From Streptomyces mobaraensis NBRC 13819 = DSM 40847 (GTDB taxonomy: Bacteria; Actinomycetota; Actinomycetes; Streptomycetales; Streptomycetaceae), in assembly GCF_017916255.1 (NCBI RefSeq), contig NZ_CP072827.1, positions 4,799,501-4,863,500 of the forward strand: 64,000 nt of DNA, written 5' to 3'. Every line of letters starts with the position of its first letter. The first letter of the stretch is position 1. This document shows, piece after piece, positions 35,140 through 43,615 of the stretch. Made by a program: the position numbers and the translations under genes. A model generated the notes under the pieces. The model saw only the letters and a program-made list of their open reading frames with translations. It ran no database searches and was not told the origin of the DNA.

Positions 35140-36192
35140 GTGACCACCATCGAGAAGACCGCGGACGCCCCCGAGCGGAAGGGCCCGGACGCCGGGCCGC
35201 TGCTGGAAGTCCGCGACCTGCACGTCGAGTTCCACACCCGGGACGGCGTGGCCAAGGCCGTCAACGGCGTCAACTACTCGGTCAGCGCCGGTGAGACGCT
35301 CGCCGTCCTCGGCGAGTCCGGCTCCGGCAAGTCCGTGACGGCACAGGCCATCATGGGCATCCTCGACATGCCGCCCGCGAAGATCCCCAAGGGGGAGATC
35401 CTCTTCCGCGGCCAGGACATGCTGAAGATGTCCGCCGAGGAGCGCCGCAAGCTCCGGGGCGCGAAGATCGCCATGATCTTCCAGGACGCGCTGTCCTCCC
35501 TGAACCCGGTGCTCTCCGTGGGCTACCAGCTCGGCGAGATGTTCCGCATCCACCAGGGGCTGTCGAAGAAGGACGCCAAGGCCAAGGCCATCGAGCTGAT
35601 GGACCGCGTCCGGATCCCGGCGGCCAAGGACCGGGTCGGGGACTACCCGCACCAGTTCTCCGGCGGTATGCGGCAGCGCATCATGATCGCGATGGCGCTG
35701 GCCCTGGAGCCGGACCTGATCATCGCCGACGAGCCGACCACCGCCCTGGACGTCACCGTCCAGGCACAGGTGATGGACCTCCTGGCCGAACTCCAGCGGG
35801 AGTTCAACATGGGGCTCATCCTCATCACCCACGACCTGGGTGTCGTCGCCGACGTCGCCGACAAGATCGCGGTGATGTACGCGGGCCGGATCGTCGAGAC
35901 CGCGCCCGTCCACGAGCTGTACAAGCGCCCGGCCCACCCGTACACCCGGGGCCTGCTCGACTCGATCCCGCGCCTGGACCAGAAGGGCCAGGAGCTCTAC
36001 GCGATCAAGGGCCTGCCGCCCAACCTGCTGCACATCCCCGCGGGTTGCGCCTTCAGCCCGCGCTGCCCCAAGGCGCAGGACATCTGCCGTACGGAGATCC
36101 CGGCGCTGCACGACGTGGCGGAGGCGGACGGCGCGGCACTGCCGGGCCGGCGGAGCGCCTGCCACTTCTGGAAGGAGACGATCCATGGCTGA
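35140..36192 (+). CDS. Oligopeptide ABC transporter 1, ATPase (DppD/OppD type)
   Basis: A 350-residue ATPase. Walker A GESGSGKS (58-65), the signature [17 protein letters not shown], Walker [14 protein letters not shown] and switch histidine ITHDLGVV are all intact, followed by the oligopeptide-type C-terminal domain with cysteines (CAFSPRCPKAQDIC and a later C). Start GTG 35140 with GGGAGG upstream. Forms a heterodimer with the following ATPase, whose gene overlaps its 3' end by 8 bp. Confidence 0.94.
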   Translation: MTTIEKTADAPERKGPDAGPLLEVRDLHVEFHTRDGVAKAVNGVNYSVSAGETLAVLGESGSGKSVTAQAIMGILDMPPAKIPKGEILFRGQDMLKMSAEERRKLRGAKIAMIFQDALSSLNPVLSVGYQLGEMFRIHQGLSKKDAKAKAIELMDRVRIPAAKDRVGDYPHQFSGGMRQRIMIAMALALEPDLIIADEPTTALDVTVQAQVMDLLAELQREFNMGLILITHDLGVVADVADKIAVMYAGRIVETAPVHELYKRPAHPYTRGLLDSIPRLDQKGQELYAIKGLPPNLLHIPAGCAFSPRCPKAQDICRTEIPALHDVAEADGAALPGRRSACHFWKETIHG

Positions 36193-37357
36193 GACCGGCA
36201 AGAAGCCCGGCGCGAAGTCCGCCGAGCAGGACGCGGCCGTGGACGCGACGCCCAACGTCTCCGACGTGCACGTGGCCGACGCGAGCACGACCGCCGAGGT
36301 GGAGGCCGTCCTCGAAGCGCCCGTCGAGCGCGGCGAGCCGATCCTCCAGGTGCGCAACCTCGTCAAGCACTTCCCGCTGACGCAGGGCATCCTGTTCAAG
36401 AAGCAGGTCGGCGCGGTCAAGGCCGTGGACGGGGTCTCGTTCGACCTCTACCAGGGCGAGACGCTGGGCATCGTCGGCGAGTCCGGCTGCGGCAAGTCCA
36501 CCGTGGCCAAGCTGCTGATGACGCTGGAGCGGGCCACCGCGGGCGAGGTCTTCTACAAGGGCCAGGACATCACCAAGCTGTCGGGGCGGGCGCTGAAGGC
36601 CGTGCGCCGCAACATCCAGATGGTGTTCCAGGACCCGTACACCTCGCTGAACCCCCGGATGACCGTCGGCGACATCATCGGAGAGCCCTTCGACATCCAC
36701 CCCGAGGTGGCCCCCAAGGGCGACCGCCGGAAGCGGGTCCGCGAGCTGCTGGACGTCGTCGGCCTCAACCCGGAGTACATCAACCGGTACCCGCACCAGT
36801 TCTCGGGCGGCCAGCGGCAGCGCATCGGCATCGCGCGCGGGCTGGCGCTGAACCCCGAGATCATCATCTGCGACGAGCCGGTGTCCGCGCTGGACGTGTC
36901 GGTGCAGGCGCAGGTCGTCAACCTGATGGAGAAGCTCCAGGACGAGTTCAACCTCTCCTACATCTTCATCGCCCACGACCTGTCGATCGTCCGGCACATC
37001 TCCGACCGGGTCGGCGTGATGTACCTGGGGAAGATGGCCGAGATCGGCACCGACGTGCAGATCTACGACCACCCGACCCACCCGTACACGCAGGCGCTGC
37101 TGTCGGCCGTCCCGGTGCCCGACCCGGACGCGCGGGAGGGTCGCGAGCGGATCATCCTGTCCGGTGACGTCCCGTCGCCGGCCAACCCGCCGTCCGGTTG
37201 CCGGTTCCGCACCCGCTGCTGGAAGGCACAGGACAAGTGCGCCGAGGAGGTGCCGCTGCTGGCGGTGCCGGAGGTCTTCGCGGGCAAGGAGATCCCGGCG
37301 GCCCACGAGTCGGCGTGCCACTTCGCCGAGGAGAAGCAGGTGGTGGGCGCGGCGTAA
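36185..37357 (+). CDS. Oligopeptide ABC transporter 1, ATPase (DppF/OppF type)
   Basis: A 390-residue ATPase. It differs from its paralogue at 48642 by an N-terminal extension of about 50 mostly acidic and Ala-rich residues (SAEQDAAVDATPNVSDVHVA). Walker A GESGCGKS is at 98-105; signature [18 protein letters not shown], Walker [14 protein letters not shown] and the C-terminal [14 protein letters not shown] follow. Last gene of transporter 1; a strong terminator follows 23 bp later. Confidence 0.94.
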   Translation: MAETGKKPGAKSAEQDAAVDATPNVSDVHVADASTTAEVEAVLEAPVERGEPILQVRNLVKHFPLTQGILFKKQVGAVKAVDGVSFDLYQGETLGIVGESGCGKSTVAKLLMTLERATAGEVFYKGQDITKLSGRALKAVRRNIQMVFQDPYTSLNPRMTVGDIIGEPFDIHPEVAPKGDRRKRVRELLDVVGLNPEYINRYPHQFSGGQRQRIGIARGLALNPEIIICDEPVSALDVSVQAQVVNLMEKLQDEFNLSYIFIAHDLSIVRHISDRVGVMYLGKMAEIGTDVQIYDHPTHPYTQALLSAVPVPDPDAREGRERIILSGDVPSPANPPSGCRFRTRCWKAQDKCAEEVPLLAVPEVFAGKEIPAAHESACHFAEEKQVVGAA

Positions 37358-37380
37358 CCGCGCCGTCCGCCCGTCGCGTT

Positions 37381-37419
37381 CGTCAGGGGCTTCCCGGCCG
37401 GTCCGGGGAGCCCCTGACG
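37381..37419. terminator. Bidirectional terminator between transporter 1 and the P450 gene
   Basis: CGTCAGGGGCT and AGCCCCTGACG form an 11-bp perfect stem with inner GC pairs (CCCGG with CCGGG). It separates the convergent transporter operon and the minus-strand lanthipeptide operon. Confidence 0.75.
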
Positions 37420-37423
37420 CGTG

Positions 37424-38692
37424 TCAGCGACTGACGGCGACCGGGAGGGTGAGGAAGCCGCGGAGCGTGGGATGGGGTTCGCGGAGGCCCGGGCGGGCGG
37501 GGGTGGCGTCGGGGTGGGCGGCGGCGAACTCGGTGAGGAGGACGCGCGCTTCGAGGAGGGCCAGGGGGACGCCGAGGCACGCGTGGGGGCCGAGGCCGAA
37601 GGCGAAGTGCGGGTTCGGGGTGCGGGAGAGGTCCAGCAGGTCGGGGTGCGGGAACACCTCGGGGTCCCGGTGGGCGGAGCCCAGCAGGACCCGGACCCGG
37701 TCGCCGGCGGCCAGGCGGCGTCCACCGAGCGTCGTCGCGGACGTCACCGCCCGGTCCTGGGCCTGGAACGGGCTGTCGTAGCGGATGAGTTCGTCCAGCG
37801 CGGCCGTCAGCCGGGGGCCGTTCACGGTGGCGAGGCGGGGGAGGGACCCGGGGGTGCGGACGAGGGCGTTCAGGGCGTTGCCGAGCAGGCGCGGGCCCGA
37901 GTTGAGCGCGGCGAAGAGCAGCGCGCACAGCGCTCCGGTCAGCGCTTCGAGGGCGACCGCGCGCTCGGCCTCGTGCAGCCGCAGGTAGCGCAGGACGCCG
38001 CCGCGGCGGTCGCTGCCGCCGTGCGCGTACCGGTACTCGGCGCGCAGCATCTGGCCCAGCAGGGCCCGGGCGCGCAGTCCGGCCTCGGCCTCCTCGGGCG
38101 TGGCCCCGGCCGTCATGCCGCGGGCGGCGTCCCGGCAGGTGTCGAGGAAGCCGTCCCGCCGGGCGAGGCCGCCGCCGAACAGCGCCCCGGCGGCGTAGGA
38201 GGCGACGGGTACGGCGAGGTCGGCCACGAATTGCGTCTCCGTCCGGCCTTCCCGCGCCGTGAGCAGGTGCCGGGTGAACTCCCGTACGTCCGCGGCGAGC
38301 TGGCCGAAGTCCTGCGCCCGGAAGGCGTCGGTCAGCAGCTCCCGCACCGGCGCCCGGTCCTCCGGCGCGAGCGTGCCGGAGCGCTCCGGCACGAGCGCTC
38401 CGGCGTCCCGCAGCCGGCGCGGATCGGCGGTGAACAGCGCGTCGTCCCGGAGCACGGCCAGGCAGTCCTCGTAGCGGGATATCACCCAGAGCCCGGTTTC
38501 CGGATGGCGGTGTACCGGGTCCTCTTGCCGCAGCTTGGTATAGACCTGATAGGGGTCCTGGAGAAAGGCCGGGGAAAGCGGGTCGAAAAGCGCGCCGTCG
38601 GGTGCGGGTGACCCCGCGCAATTCCCGGGCACGGGGGATTCCCTGGTACACATCCGCCCCGTCCCCGGATGCCGTGGTTCCGGCTCGCTCAT
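37424..38692 (-). CDS. Cytochrome P450 of the lanthipeptide cluster
   Basis: A 422-residue bacterial class I P450. The haem-thiolate motif FAFGLGPHACLG has C372, the K-helix ExxR is E301-R304, and 'HRDPEVFPHPDLLDLSR' follows as usual. The I-helix is unusual: where most P450s have the oxygen-activating A/G-G-x-D/E-T, this one reads AALNSG (261-266), so the acid-alcohol pair is replaced by Asn-Ser. The C-helix His that usually contacts haem propionate is also not seen (EDRAPVRE). Such changes occur in P450s with special chemistry. Start ATG 38692 has GAGGAGG upstream; an in-frame ATG at 38773 lacks one. It lies downstream of lanC with a 159-bp gap, so it is probably a tailoring enzyme of the peptide. 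Confidence 0.9.
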   Translation of the reverse strand: MSEPEPRHPGTGRMCTRESPVPGNCAGSPAPDGALFDPLSPAFLQDPYQVYTKLRQEDPVHRHPETGLWVISRYEDCLAVLRDDALFTADPRRLRDAGALVPERSGTLAPEDRAPVRELLTDAFRAQDFGQLAADVREFTRHLLTAREGRTETQFVADLAVPVASYAAGALFGGGLARRDGFLDTCRDAARGMTAGATPEEAEAGLRARALLGQMLRAEYRYAHGGSDRRGGVLRYLRLHEAERAVALEALTGALCALLFAALNSGPRLLGNALNALVRTPGSLPRLATVNGPRLTAALDELIRYDSPFQAQDRAVTSATTLGGRRLAAGDRVRVLLGSAHRDPEVFPHPDLLDLSRTPNPHFAFGLGPHACLGVPLALLEARVLLTEFAAAHPDATPARPGLREPHPTLRGFLTLPVAVSR

Positions 38693-38851
38693 CCGTCTTC
38701 CTCCTCGTCGTCCGCGACCGCCGAACTGCGCTGCAACCGACGGGGGTTGGTAATTGAATGCGAGACGACGCATCGTACTGAGGGGGCGGGGCCCGGGGAC
38801 AGGGAAAGGGCCGAACGGAATCGGAGGAATGGTCGCCGGATTTCTCCCGGC

Positions 38852-40174
38852 TCAGTTCACCAGCAGCGCCATGTCCCAGCCGGCGTGCGCCCGGCCGCCG
38901 TTGGCGTAGGCGTCGAGGGCGAGGGCGGTGCCGGCGGCGCCGTCGAGGAAGCCGGGGACGTCGGCGCCCTCCGGGGCGTTCCGGACGGAGGCGCGGAAGC
39001 CGAAGCGGTTCTCCTCGCGGAAGTGCCCGAGCGTCATGGCCGCGAGTTCGTCGACGACGGTGTCGAGACGCTCGTCGTCGATGTGCTCCCGGAGCAGCCC
39101 CAGGACGTGCAGCGCGCCGCCGGTGCCGTGGCACAGCCCGGCGTCCTCCAGCCCCCAGGCGGGCAGCGGACGGTCGAGGAGGGGGAGCAGGGCGCGACGG
39201 GCCAGCTCGTGCCAGTCCGGCCGGCCCAGGGCGAGGGCGGCGAGCTGGACGGCGCGCGCGATGCCCGGGGAGCCGTAGCACCAGGAGGGCCGCTGCCGGG
39301 GCGGCGCCGGTGCGCCGGGCCCGGCGGCCCAGTCGTCCGCGGTGAGGTACGGCGGCCACCGCAGCCCCTCGCCGTCGGGCACGGCCCACGTCTCCAGCAG
39401 CCCGACGAGGGCCTCGACGGCCTCCTCCTGCCCCTCGACGGTCACGCCGGCCCGCCAGGCCAGCGAGAGCAGGGCGAGCGGCCCGCTCACGCCGTGCGAG
39501 AGGCCGAGGTTGAGGTGGCCGTCCGGGAGTTCCGCCTCCTGGCCCGCCCTGGGCGCGGCCCGCGTCCACCAGTGCGGAACCGTGTGCCCCCGCCGGGTGA
39601 TCCCGCCCAGCGCCATGGCGGTCAGGTACCCCAGCACCGCACGGGTCTCCTCCGCGGCGCTCTCGCCCCGGGCGAGGAGGTGCCGGCCCAGGCCGCTCAT
39701 GCCGCGGATCAGCTCGAACTCGGCGTTGTCGGCGACGGGTTCGTCCGGTACCGGGGGGAGCGCCTCCCGGACCAGGTCCCGGTGGTAGGCGTCCAGGCGG
39801 GCGAGCGCCTCGCGGTAGCCGCCGGTGGCGCGATGGGCGATCAGCAGGGCGTAGGCCGCGGCGCTCGTGGTGGCGTAGAGGCCGCCGGGCGGGTTGTCCC
39901 CCGAGGCCACCGCCGCCAGCGACCGCCGCAGGTGGGCGTGGGCGTGCGCGACGTGCGAGGGGTGGCGCTCGGTGGCGCCGCTGAAGGCGAGCGAGACGGC
40001 GGGGAAGCCGTTGGCCAGGGACAGGGGGACCCAGAGACCGTCGGCTTCCGTGCCCGGACCGGCCGGAAGGTCCGGATAGCCCGTGCCGGCCTCGACGGCC
40101 TCCGGGTCCGTGAGCCGGCCGAGGACCCGCGCGGCCACGGCACGGGCCTCGTCGGCATGGCGTGGTGCCCGCAC
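38852..40174 (-). CDS. Lanthionine synthetase C-like cyclase (LanC)
   Basis: Zinc enzyme that adds cysteine thiols to dehydrated Ser/Thr to form (methyl)lanthionine rings. The 440-residue protein has the alpha-toroid repeats with the zinc ligands C299 (SWCYGSPG) and C348-H349 (GLCHGTGG), and the catalytic-type histidine H227 in NLGLSHGVSGP. All ligands are present, so it should be active. Its GTG start is 1 bp after the LanB stop codon, and AAAGGACG lies upstream. It acts with the dehydratase encoded next to it on the precursor at 43314. Confidence 0.94.
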   Translation of the reverse strand: MRAPRHADEARAVAARVLGRLTDPEAVEAGTGYPDLPAGPGTEADGLWVPLSLANGFPAVSLAFSGATERHPSHVAHAHAHLRRSLAAVASGDNPPGGLYATTSAAAYALLIAHRATGGYREALARLDAYHRDLVREALPPVPDEPVADNAEFELIRGMSGLGRHLLARGESAAEETRAVLGYLTAMALGGITRRGHTVPHWWTRAAPRAGQEAELPDGHLNLGLSHGVSGPLALLSLAWRAGVTVEGQEEAVEALVGLLETWAVPDGEGLRWPPYLTADDWAAGPGAPAPPRQRPSWCYGSPGIARAVQLAALALGRPDWHELARRALLPLLDRPLPAWGLEDAGLCHGTGGALHVLGLLREHIDDERLDTVVDELAAMTLGHFREENRFGFRASVRNAPEGADVPGFLDGAAGTALALDAYANGGRAHAGWDMALLVN

Positions 40175-40175
40175 G

Positions 40176-43100
40176 TCAGACGTCCTTTCGGGGGCTGGTG
40201 CCGGTGTGGCGGCGGCGTCCGAGGTGGTCGCGTGCGATGCCGCGGAGGACGGCGTACCCCCGCTCCTCGCCGTCCCGGTCGATGCCGAACAGCCGGTTGT
40301 GCTGCATGTGGAGCAGACCGAGGAGGGCGGCGGTGTCGTGCGGCACCACCAGCGGCCCGTAGGCCCGGCCCGCCGGGGCACCGGCCCACAGCTCCTCCAG
40401 GTGGGGCGCGCCCAGGAGGGCGGCGAGGCCGGTGGCCGCCCGGCCCGGCAGGACGGCCTCCCTGGCCGCCGCGCGGTGCCGCTGGAACGCGCTGTGCTCC
40501 GCGCCCTTGGAGAAGACGGCATCCACCCAGCCGCACCAGTCCCAGTCGCCCAGCGATTCCAGCAGGGCGGCGTGGTTGGCGGCGGCCAGGACCTCGTCCG
40601 GCGGCCGGGGGCCGCCCCGCGCGCGCAGGGCGAGTTGGCCGAGCGCCGAGCGGCTGTCCAGGTGGAAGAGGCGCTCGGCGTGCGGCAGCGCGTCGGGGCC
40701 GCCGTAGCGGCCGGTCTCCGGCTCGTAGGTGTCCAGGACCAGCCGGCGGAGCAGCCCGGCGTCCTGCCAGGACCGGGCGTGCCGGGCGAGCGCGGGCAGG
40801 AGGCGGCCGTGCAGCGTCCCGGGGTCGCCGTGGAAGCGGAGCCGCAGGTGCGGGTCCGGGTCCCGGTACCGGAGGAAGAACCACCGGTCGGCGTCCTCGC
40901 CGGCGTCCCGCACGAGGCGGGGGAGCCACCGGCCGAGGAGTTCGGCGTGGGCGTCCTCCGCGGCGTACAGCTTGGCGTAGAGCCAGTCCTCGCCGGGGAG
41001 GTGCCGTCCGGCGCGGGGGGACGGCGCGACGGTCCCGGGCGCGGCGGGTTCCGGCCCGGCGGGCTCGGGGCGGTGGACCAGCGGGACCACCACCTCGGTC
41101 CGGTGCCCGTGGGCCCAGCCCAGTCCGGTGCCGTCGGCCGACGGGTCCTCGGTGACGAGGAAGGGGACGGCGGTGCGGACCTCGTGCCGCAGCACCGTGC
41201 GGTGCCAGGGGTCGTCGAGGTCGAGGCCGTGGCCCCGGTCGTCGAGGACGAGCTGGACGTGGCGCGGTATCCCGTGGCGGTCCCGCCAGGCGGCCACCGC
41301 GGTGTCCCAGCGGCCGGGGTCGGCCGCCGCCGCGCGCAGGTGCCGGTCCGGCTTCCAGCGGCGCGGGCAGAGGGTGACCCGGCCGAAGGTCACCCGGGGG
41401 AGGGCGGGCAGGTCCTCCAGCCCGTACCAGTCCCAGCCGGTCCACGGCCGCCCCCGCCCGTGACCGATGTCGATCAGCAACCGGGCCGGGCCGGGGGCCA
41501 GTTTGTGCGGGTTGACCATGTGGGGGACGACCGGCAGGACCGTCCGGCCGGTCGCGGGGTCCGTCAGCCGCAGCCCCGAGGCGTCGACGCCGACGAGCAG
41601 CCGGCGCCAGTCGAGGTGGCCCGGCAGGGCGGGATCGGCGTACACCCCGACCGGGATGCGGTGCGGCACCAGCGCGGGGACGCGCATCGGGTTGAGCGCG
41701 CGCGGGTCGTGCGGGCGGAAGACGACCTGGGCGGGCAGGGCCCGGCCGTCGTCGAGCCGGCCGAGCAGCCGGGCCAGGTCCTCGGTGGCACCGGTGACCC
41801 CGGCGAACCGGGCGACGGTGGCACCCGCGGTCCACGAACCCGTGTGCGGGCCCGCGATCAGCCGGAACTCGCCCCGGTCCAGGGCCTGGAGGTCGTCGGC
41901 GAGCAGGTGGAAGCAGAGGTCCAGCGACTGCGGCGGTGCCGTCCGCCGCTCCGCCTCCGACGGTTCGTCCTGCGCCAGCAGGGCCAGCACATCGGACGTC
42001 AGCCGCAGTTCGCCGTCGTGTGCGGACATGGCCTCCTGCACCAGCTCGGCCAGCAGCAGGCGGCGCCGGCGGGCGGTGTCGTCCCGGGGGTCGTGCGGAG
42101 GCGGCGCGGCGTCGGGGTCGCGGTAGGCGGCGGGCAGGCCGAGGCCGCGGTGCGGGTCCGTCAACTCGCCGAGCGGGACCAGGCCGGTCGTGCCGTAGCG
42201 GTCGACGAACGCGTCCTGGTAGTCCCGCAGATGTGGCAGGGCCGCCCAACGGGGCGAGAGCGTCCACATCATGGAGGCGTACCGCCGGACCTCCTCGGCG
42301 ACGGCCTCGGGCAGGCGGACGTCGGCGACCGCGCCCAGGTCGACCTGGACGGGCGGGGTGCCCGCCGGGCGGTCGGGGGAGAGGGCCGCCACGGCGGTCC
42401 GCCATGCCGTCTCCCCGGCCCCCGGGTCCACCCGTTCGTACGCCGCGAGGGCGGCCCGGGCGCCGCGCAGTTCGGCGACGGCGTCCGGCAGTCCGGCCAC
42501 GGCCTCCTCGACCCGGTCGAGGAGCCGGCCGTCGACGTCCGGCTCGCCCAGCGAGCACAGCAGGAAGCCGTGCCGGAGCAGTTGGGCCAGGGCGCCGTCG
42601 ACGCGCTCGGCCGGCACCTCCGGGAACGCCGCGGCCGCCTTCGCGATCAGTTCGCCGTACGGGACCGGGGCGGCGGCGGTCTCGCGGGCCCAGTCGACCA
42701 GGGCGTTGCGGCGCACGGAGGTCTCGCCCCGCCCGGCCGCCAGCAGCAGGCGGTCGCCGCGGACGCGGCAGAGGTCGTTGGCGGCCACGGAGATCCGGTG
42801 CCGGACCTCCGGGACCGTCAGCCACCGCCGGACGCGTCCCTCCAGCCAGGTGCCGTCGACCCGGACGGACTTCCGGCCCGGTCCGGTGACCTCCGCCCGC
42901 GCGGGTCCCGTTCCGGCGACGGCCACCCCGGCGAAGAGGCCGAACGGGGTGGGACGGCCACTGTGGCGCAACGCGTACCGGGTGAGGGACAGTGCGGTGC
43001 GGGTGAGGTTTTTGGGGCTCAGCCGCTCTCCGGCGTTCAGCCGGTCGAGGGCGTCGGCGAGGCTGCCGCTGGCGACGCGTACCGCCTCGCGCAGCAGCGG

Positions 43101-43226
43101 GTCGGAGGCGAGCCGGCGGATGTGTGCCCACGGGTCCGTCTCCCCGGTGGGGAGGTACCGGGTGCGGGGAGCGCCGGCCATGCGGACGAACAGCGGCCCG
43201 GCGGTTTCGTAGTGGTCGTACGGCAA
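40176..43226 (-). CDS. Class I lanthipeptide dehydratase (LanB)
   Basis: A 1016-residue full-length LanB that uses glutamyl-tRNA to glutamylate and then eliminate Ser/Thr hydroxyls. The N-terminal two thirds is the glutamylation domain (HSGRPTPFGLFAGVAV, near residue 90, is the conserved loop). The C-terminal part, roughly from 720, is the SpaB_C elimination domain (WLYAKLYAAEDAHAELL, FFLRYRDPDPHLRLRFHG, DTYEPETGRYGG). Both parts in one chain distinguish it from split thiopeptide dehydratases. The start is TTG 43226 with AAGGGGG upstream. It is separated from the precursor gene by a hairpin and is followed directly by lanC. Confidence 0.94.
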   Translation of the reverse strand: MPYDHYETAGPLFVRMAGAPRTRYLPTGETDPWAHIRRLASDPLLREAVRVASGSLADALDRLNAGERLSPKNLTRTALSLTRYALRHSGRPTPFGLFAGVAVAGTGPARAEVTGPGRKSVRVDGTWLEGRVRRWLTVPEVRHRISVAANDLCRVRGDRLLLAAGRGETSVRRNALVDWARETAAAPVPYGELIAKAAAAFPEVPAERVDGALAQLLRHGFLLCSLGEPDVDGRLLDRVEEAVAGLPDAVAELRGARAALAAYERVDPGAGETAWRTAVAALSPDRPAGTPPVQVDLGAVADVRLPEAVAEEVRRYASMMWTLSPRWAALPHLRDYQDAFVDRYGTTGLVPLGELTDPHRGLGLPAAYRDPDAAPPPHDPRDDTARRRRLLLAELVQEAMSAHDGELRLTSDVLALLAQDEPSEAERRTAPPQSLDLCFHLLADDLQALDRGEFRLIAGPHTGSWTAGATVARFAGVTGATEDLARLLGRLDDGRALPAQVVFRPHDPRALNPMRVPALVPHRIPVGVYADPALPGHLDWRRLLVGVDASGLRLTDPATGRTVLPVVPHMVNPHKLAPGPARLLIDIGHGRGRPWTGWDWYGLEDLPALPRVTFGRVTLCPRRWKPDRHLRAAAADPGRWDTAVAAWRDRHGIPRHVQLVLDDRGHGLDLDDPWHRTVLRHEVRTAVPFLVTEDPSADGTGLGWAHGHRTEVVVPLVHRPEPAGPEPAAPGTVAPSPRAGRHLPGEDWLYAKLYAAEDAHAELLGRWLPRLVRDAGEDADRWFFLRYRDPDPHLRLRFHGDPGTLHGRLLPALARHARSWQDAGLLRRLVLDTYEPETGRYGGPDALPHAERLFHLDSRSALGQLALRARGGPRPPDEVLAAANHAALLESLGDWDWCGWVDAVFSKGAEHSAFQRHRAAAREAVLPGRAATGLAALLGAPHLEELWAGAPAGRAYGPLVVPHDTAALLGLLHMQHNRLFGIDRDGEERGYAVLRGIARDHLGRRRHTGTSPRKDV

Positions 43227-43268
43227 GCCATGCCCCCTTGTGTGCGGTCGACTGCGGCCGGACGCGAG

Positions 43269-43294
43269 CCGGGGGCGGCCGAAGCCGCCCCCGG
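43269..43294 (-). terminator. Stem-loop with UUCG tetraloop between precursor and lanB
   Basis: On the minus-strand transcript an 11-bp perfect GC stem is closed by a TTCG loop (UUCG in RNA, closed by C-G). It lies 19 bp after the precursor stop codon. It should stop most transcription or stabilise the precursor message, giving more precursor than enzyme. Confidence 0.8.
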
Positions 43295-43313
43295 TGCCGG
43301 TGGGAGCCGGTCG

Positions 43314-43484
43314 TCAGTTGCAGTTCCAACAGCGGCTGAAGTGGCCGCCCCAGCTGTTGCAGGTGCTGGTGCTGGTGGCGTACCGGGTGACGGTGAAGTC
43401 CGTCTCCGGGACGTTGACATCGAAGTCGAGGTCGGTGACGTCCAGGTAATCCTGGGCGGCGTCGATGGAGTCCATGTTCGGCAT
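43314..43484 (-). CDS. Class I lanthipeptide precursor peptide
   Basis: A 56-residue peptide. The leader (about 1-34) is acidic, with ten Asp and one Glu, and contains F21-D-V-N-V25, a match to the FNLD-type box recognised by LanB and LanC. The putative core (about residues 35-56) contains a cluster T37-S-T-S-T41 followed by C42, then S44, S50, C52 and C55, giving three cysteines and seven Ser/Thr, enough for up to three (methyl)lanthionine rings plus dehydro residues. It also contains Trp45, His48, Phe49 and Trp53 but no proline. Start ATG 43484 with CAGGAG seven bases upstream. It lies directly upstream of lanB. No protease is encoded nearby, so the cleavage site is not certain. Confidence 0.92.
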   Translation of the reverse strand: MPNMDSIDAAQDYLDVTDLDFDVNVPETDFTVTRYATSTSTCNSWGGHFSRCWNCN

Positions 43485-43537
43485 AGAAATCTCCTGACGA
43501 GTCGTCGCGCGGCCGAGGCCCCGCGAGTCGAAATGTG

Positions 43538-43550
43538 AGTTCGACGAACT
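43538..43550 (-). promoter_or_regulatory. AGTTCG-A-CGAACT palindrome in the precursor leader
   Basis: Perfect 6-bp arms with a one-base centre, located between the likely -10 element and the ribosome site of the precursor gene. It overlaps a second inverted repeat, GTCGAA-N7-TTCGAC (43527-43545). Candidate operator or RNA hairpin. Confidence 0.45.
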
Positions 43551-43557
43551 GCCGGTG

Positions 43558-43587
43558 ACCTTAGACATGGGAAATGGTGGCGATCAA
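43558..43587 (-). promoter_or_regulatory. Candidate promoter of the lanthipeptide operon
   Basis: Minus strand TTGATC (43587-43582) and TAAGGT (43563-43558) with an 18-bp spacer, 74 bp upstream of the precursor ATG. It resembles a vegetative sigma factor promoter. Confidence 0.5.
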
Positions 43588-43603
43588 GAGATGGCCGGGA
43601 ATC

Positions 43604-43615
43604 GTTTCCGGAAAC
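43604..43615 (-). promoter_or_regulatory. GTTTCCGGAAAC palindrome upstream of the precursor promoter
   Basis: A perfect 12-bp palindrome, 16 bp upstream of the candidate -35 element. Position and symmetry suggest a binding site for a dimeric regulator, which is not encoded in the cluster. Confidence 0.5.

Noticed and set aside
39841..43329. Long open frame of more than 1100 residues on the lanB strand
   Set aside because: It overlaps lanB in another frame and is made of Arg/Pro/Gly/Ala low complexity; lanB and lanC have full domain support.
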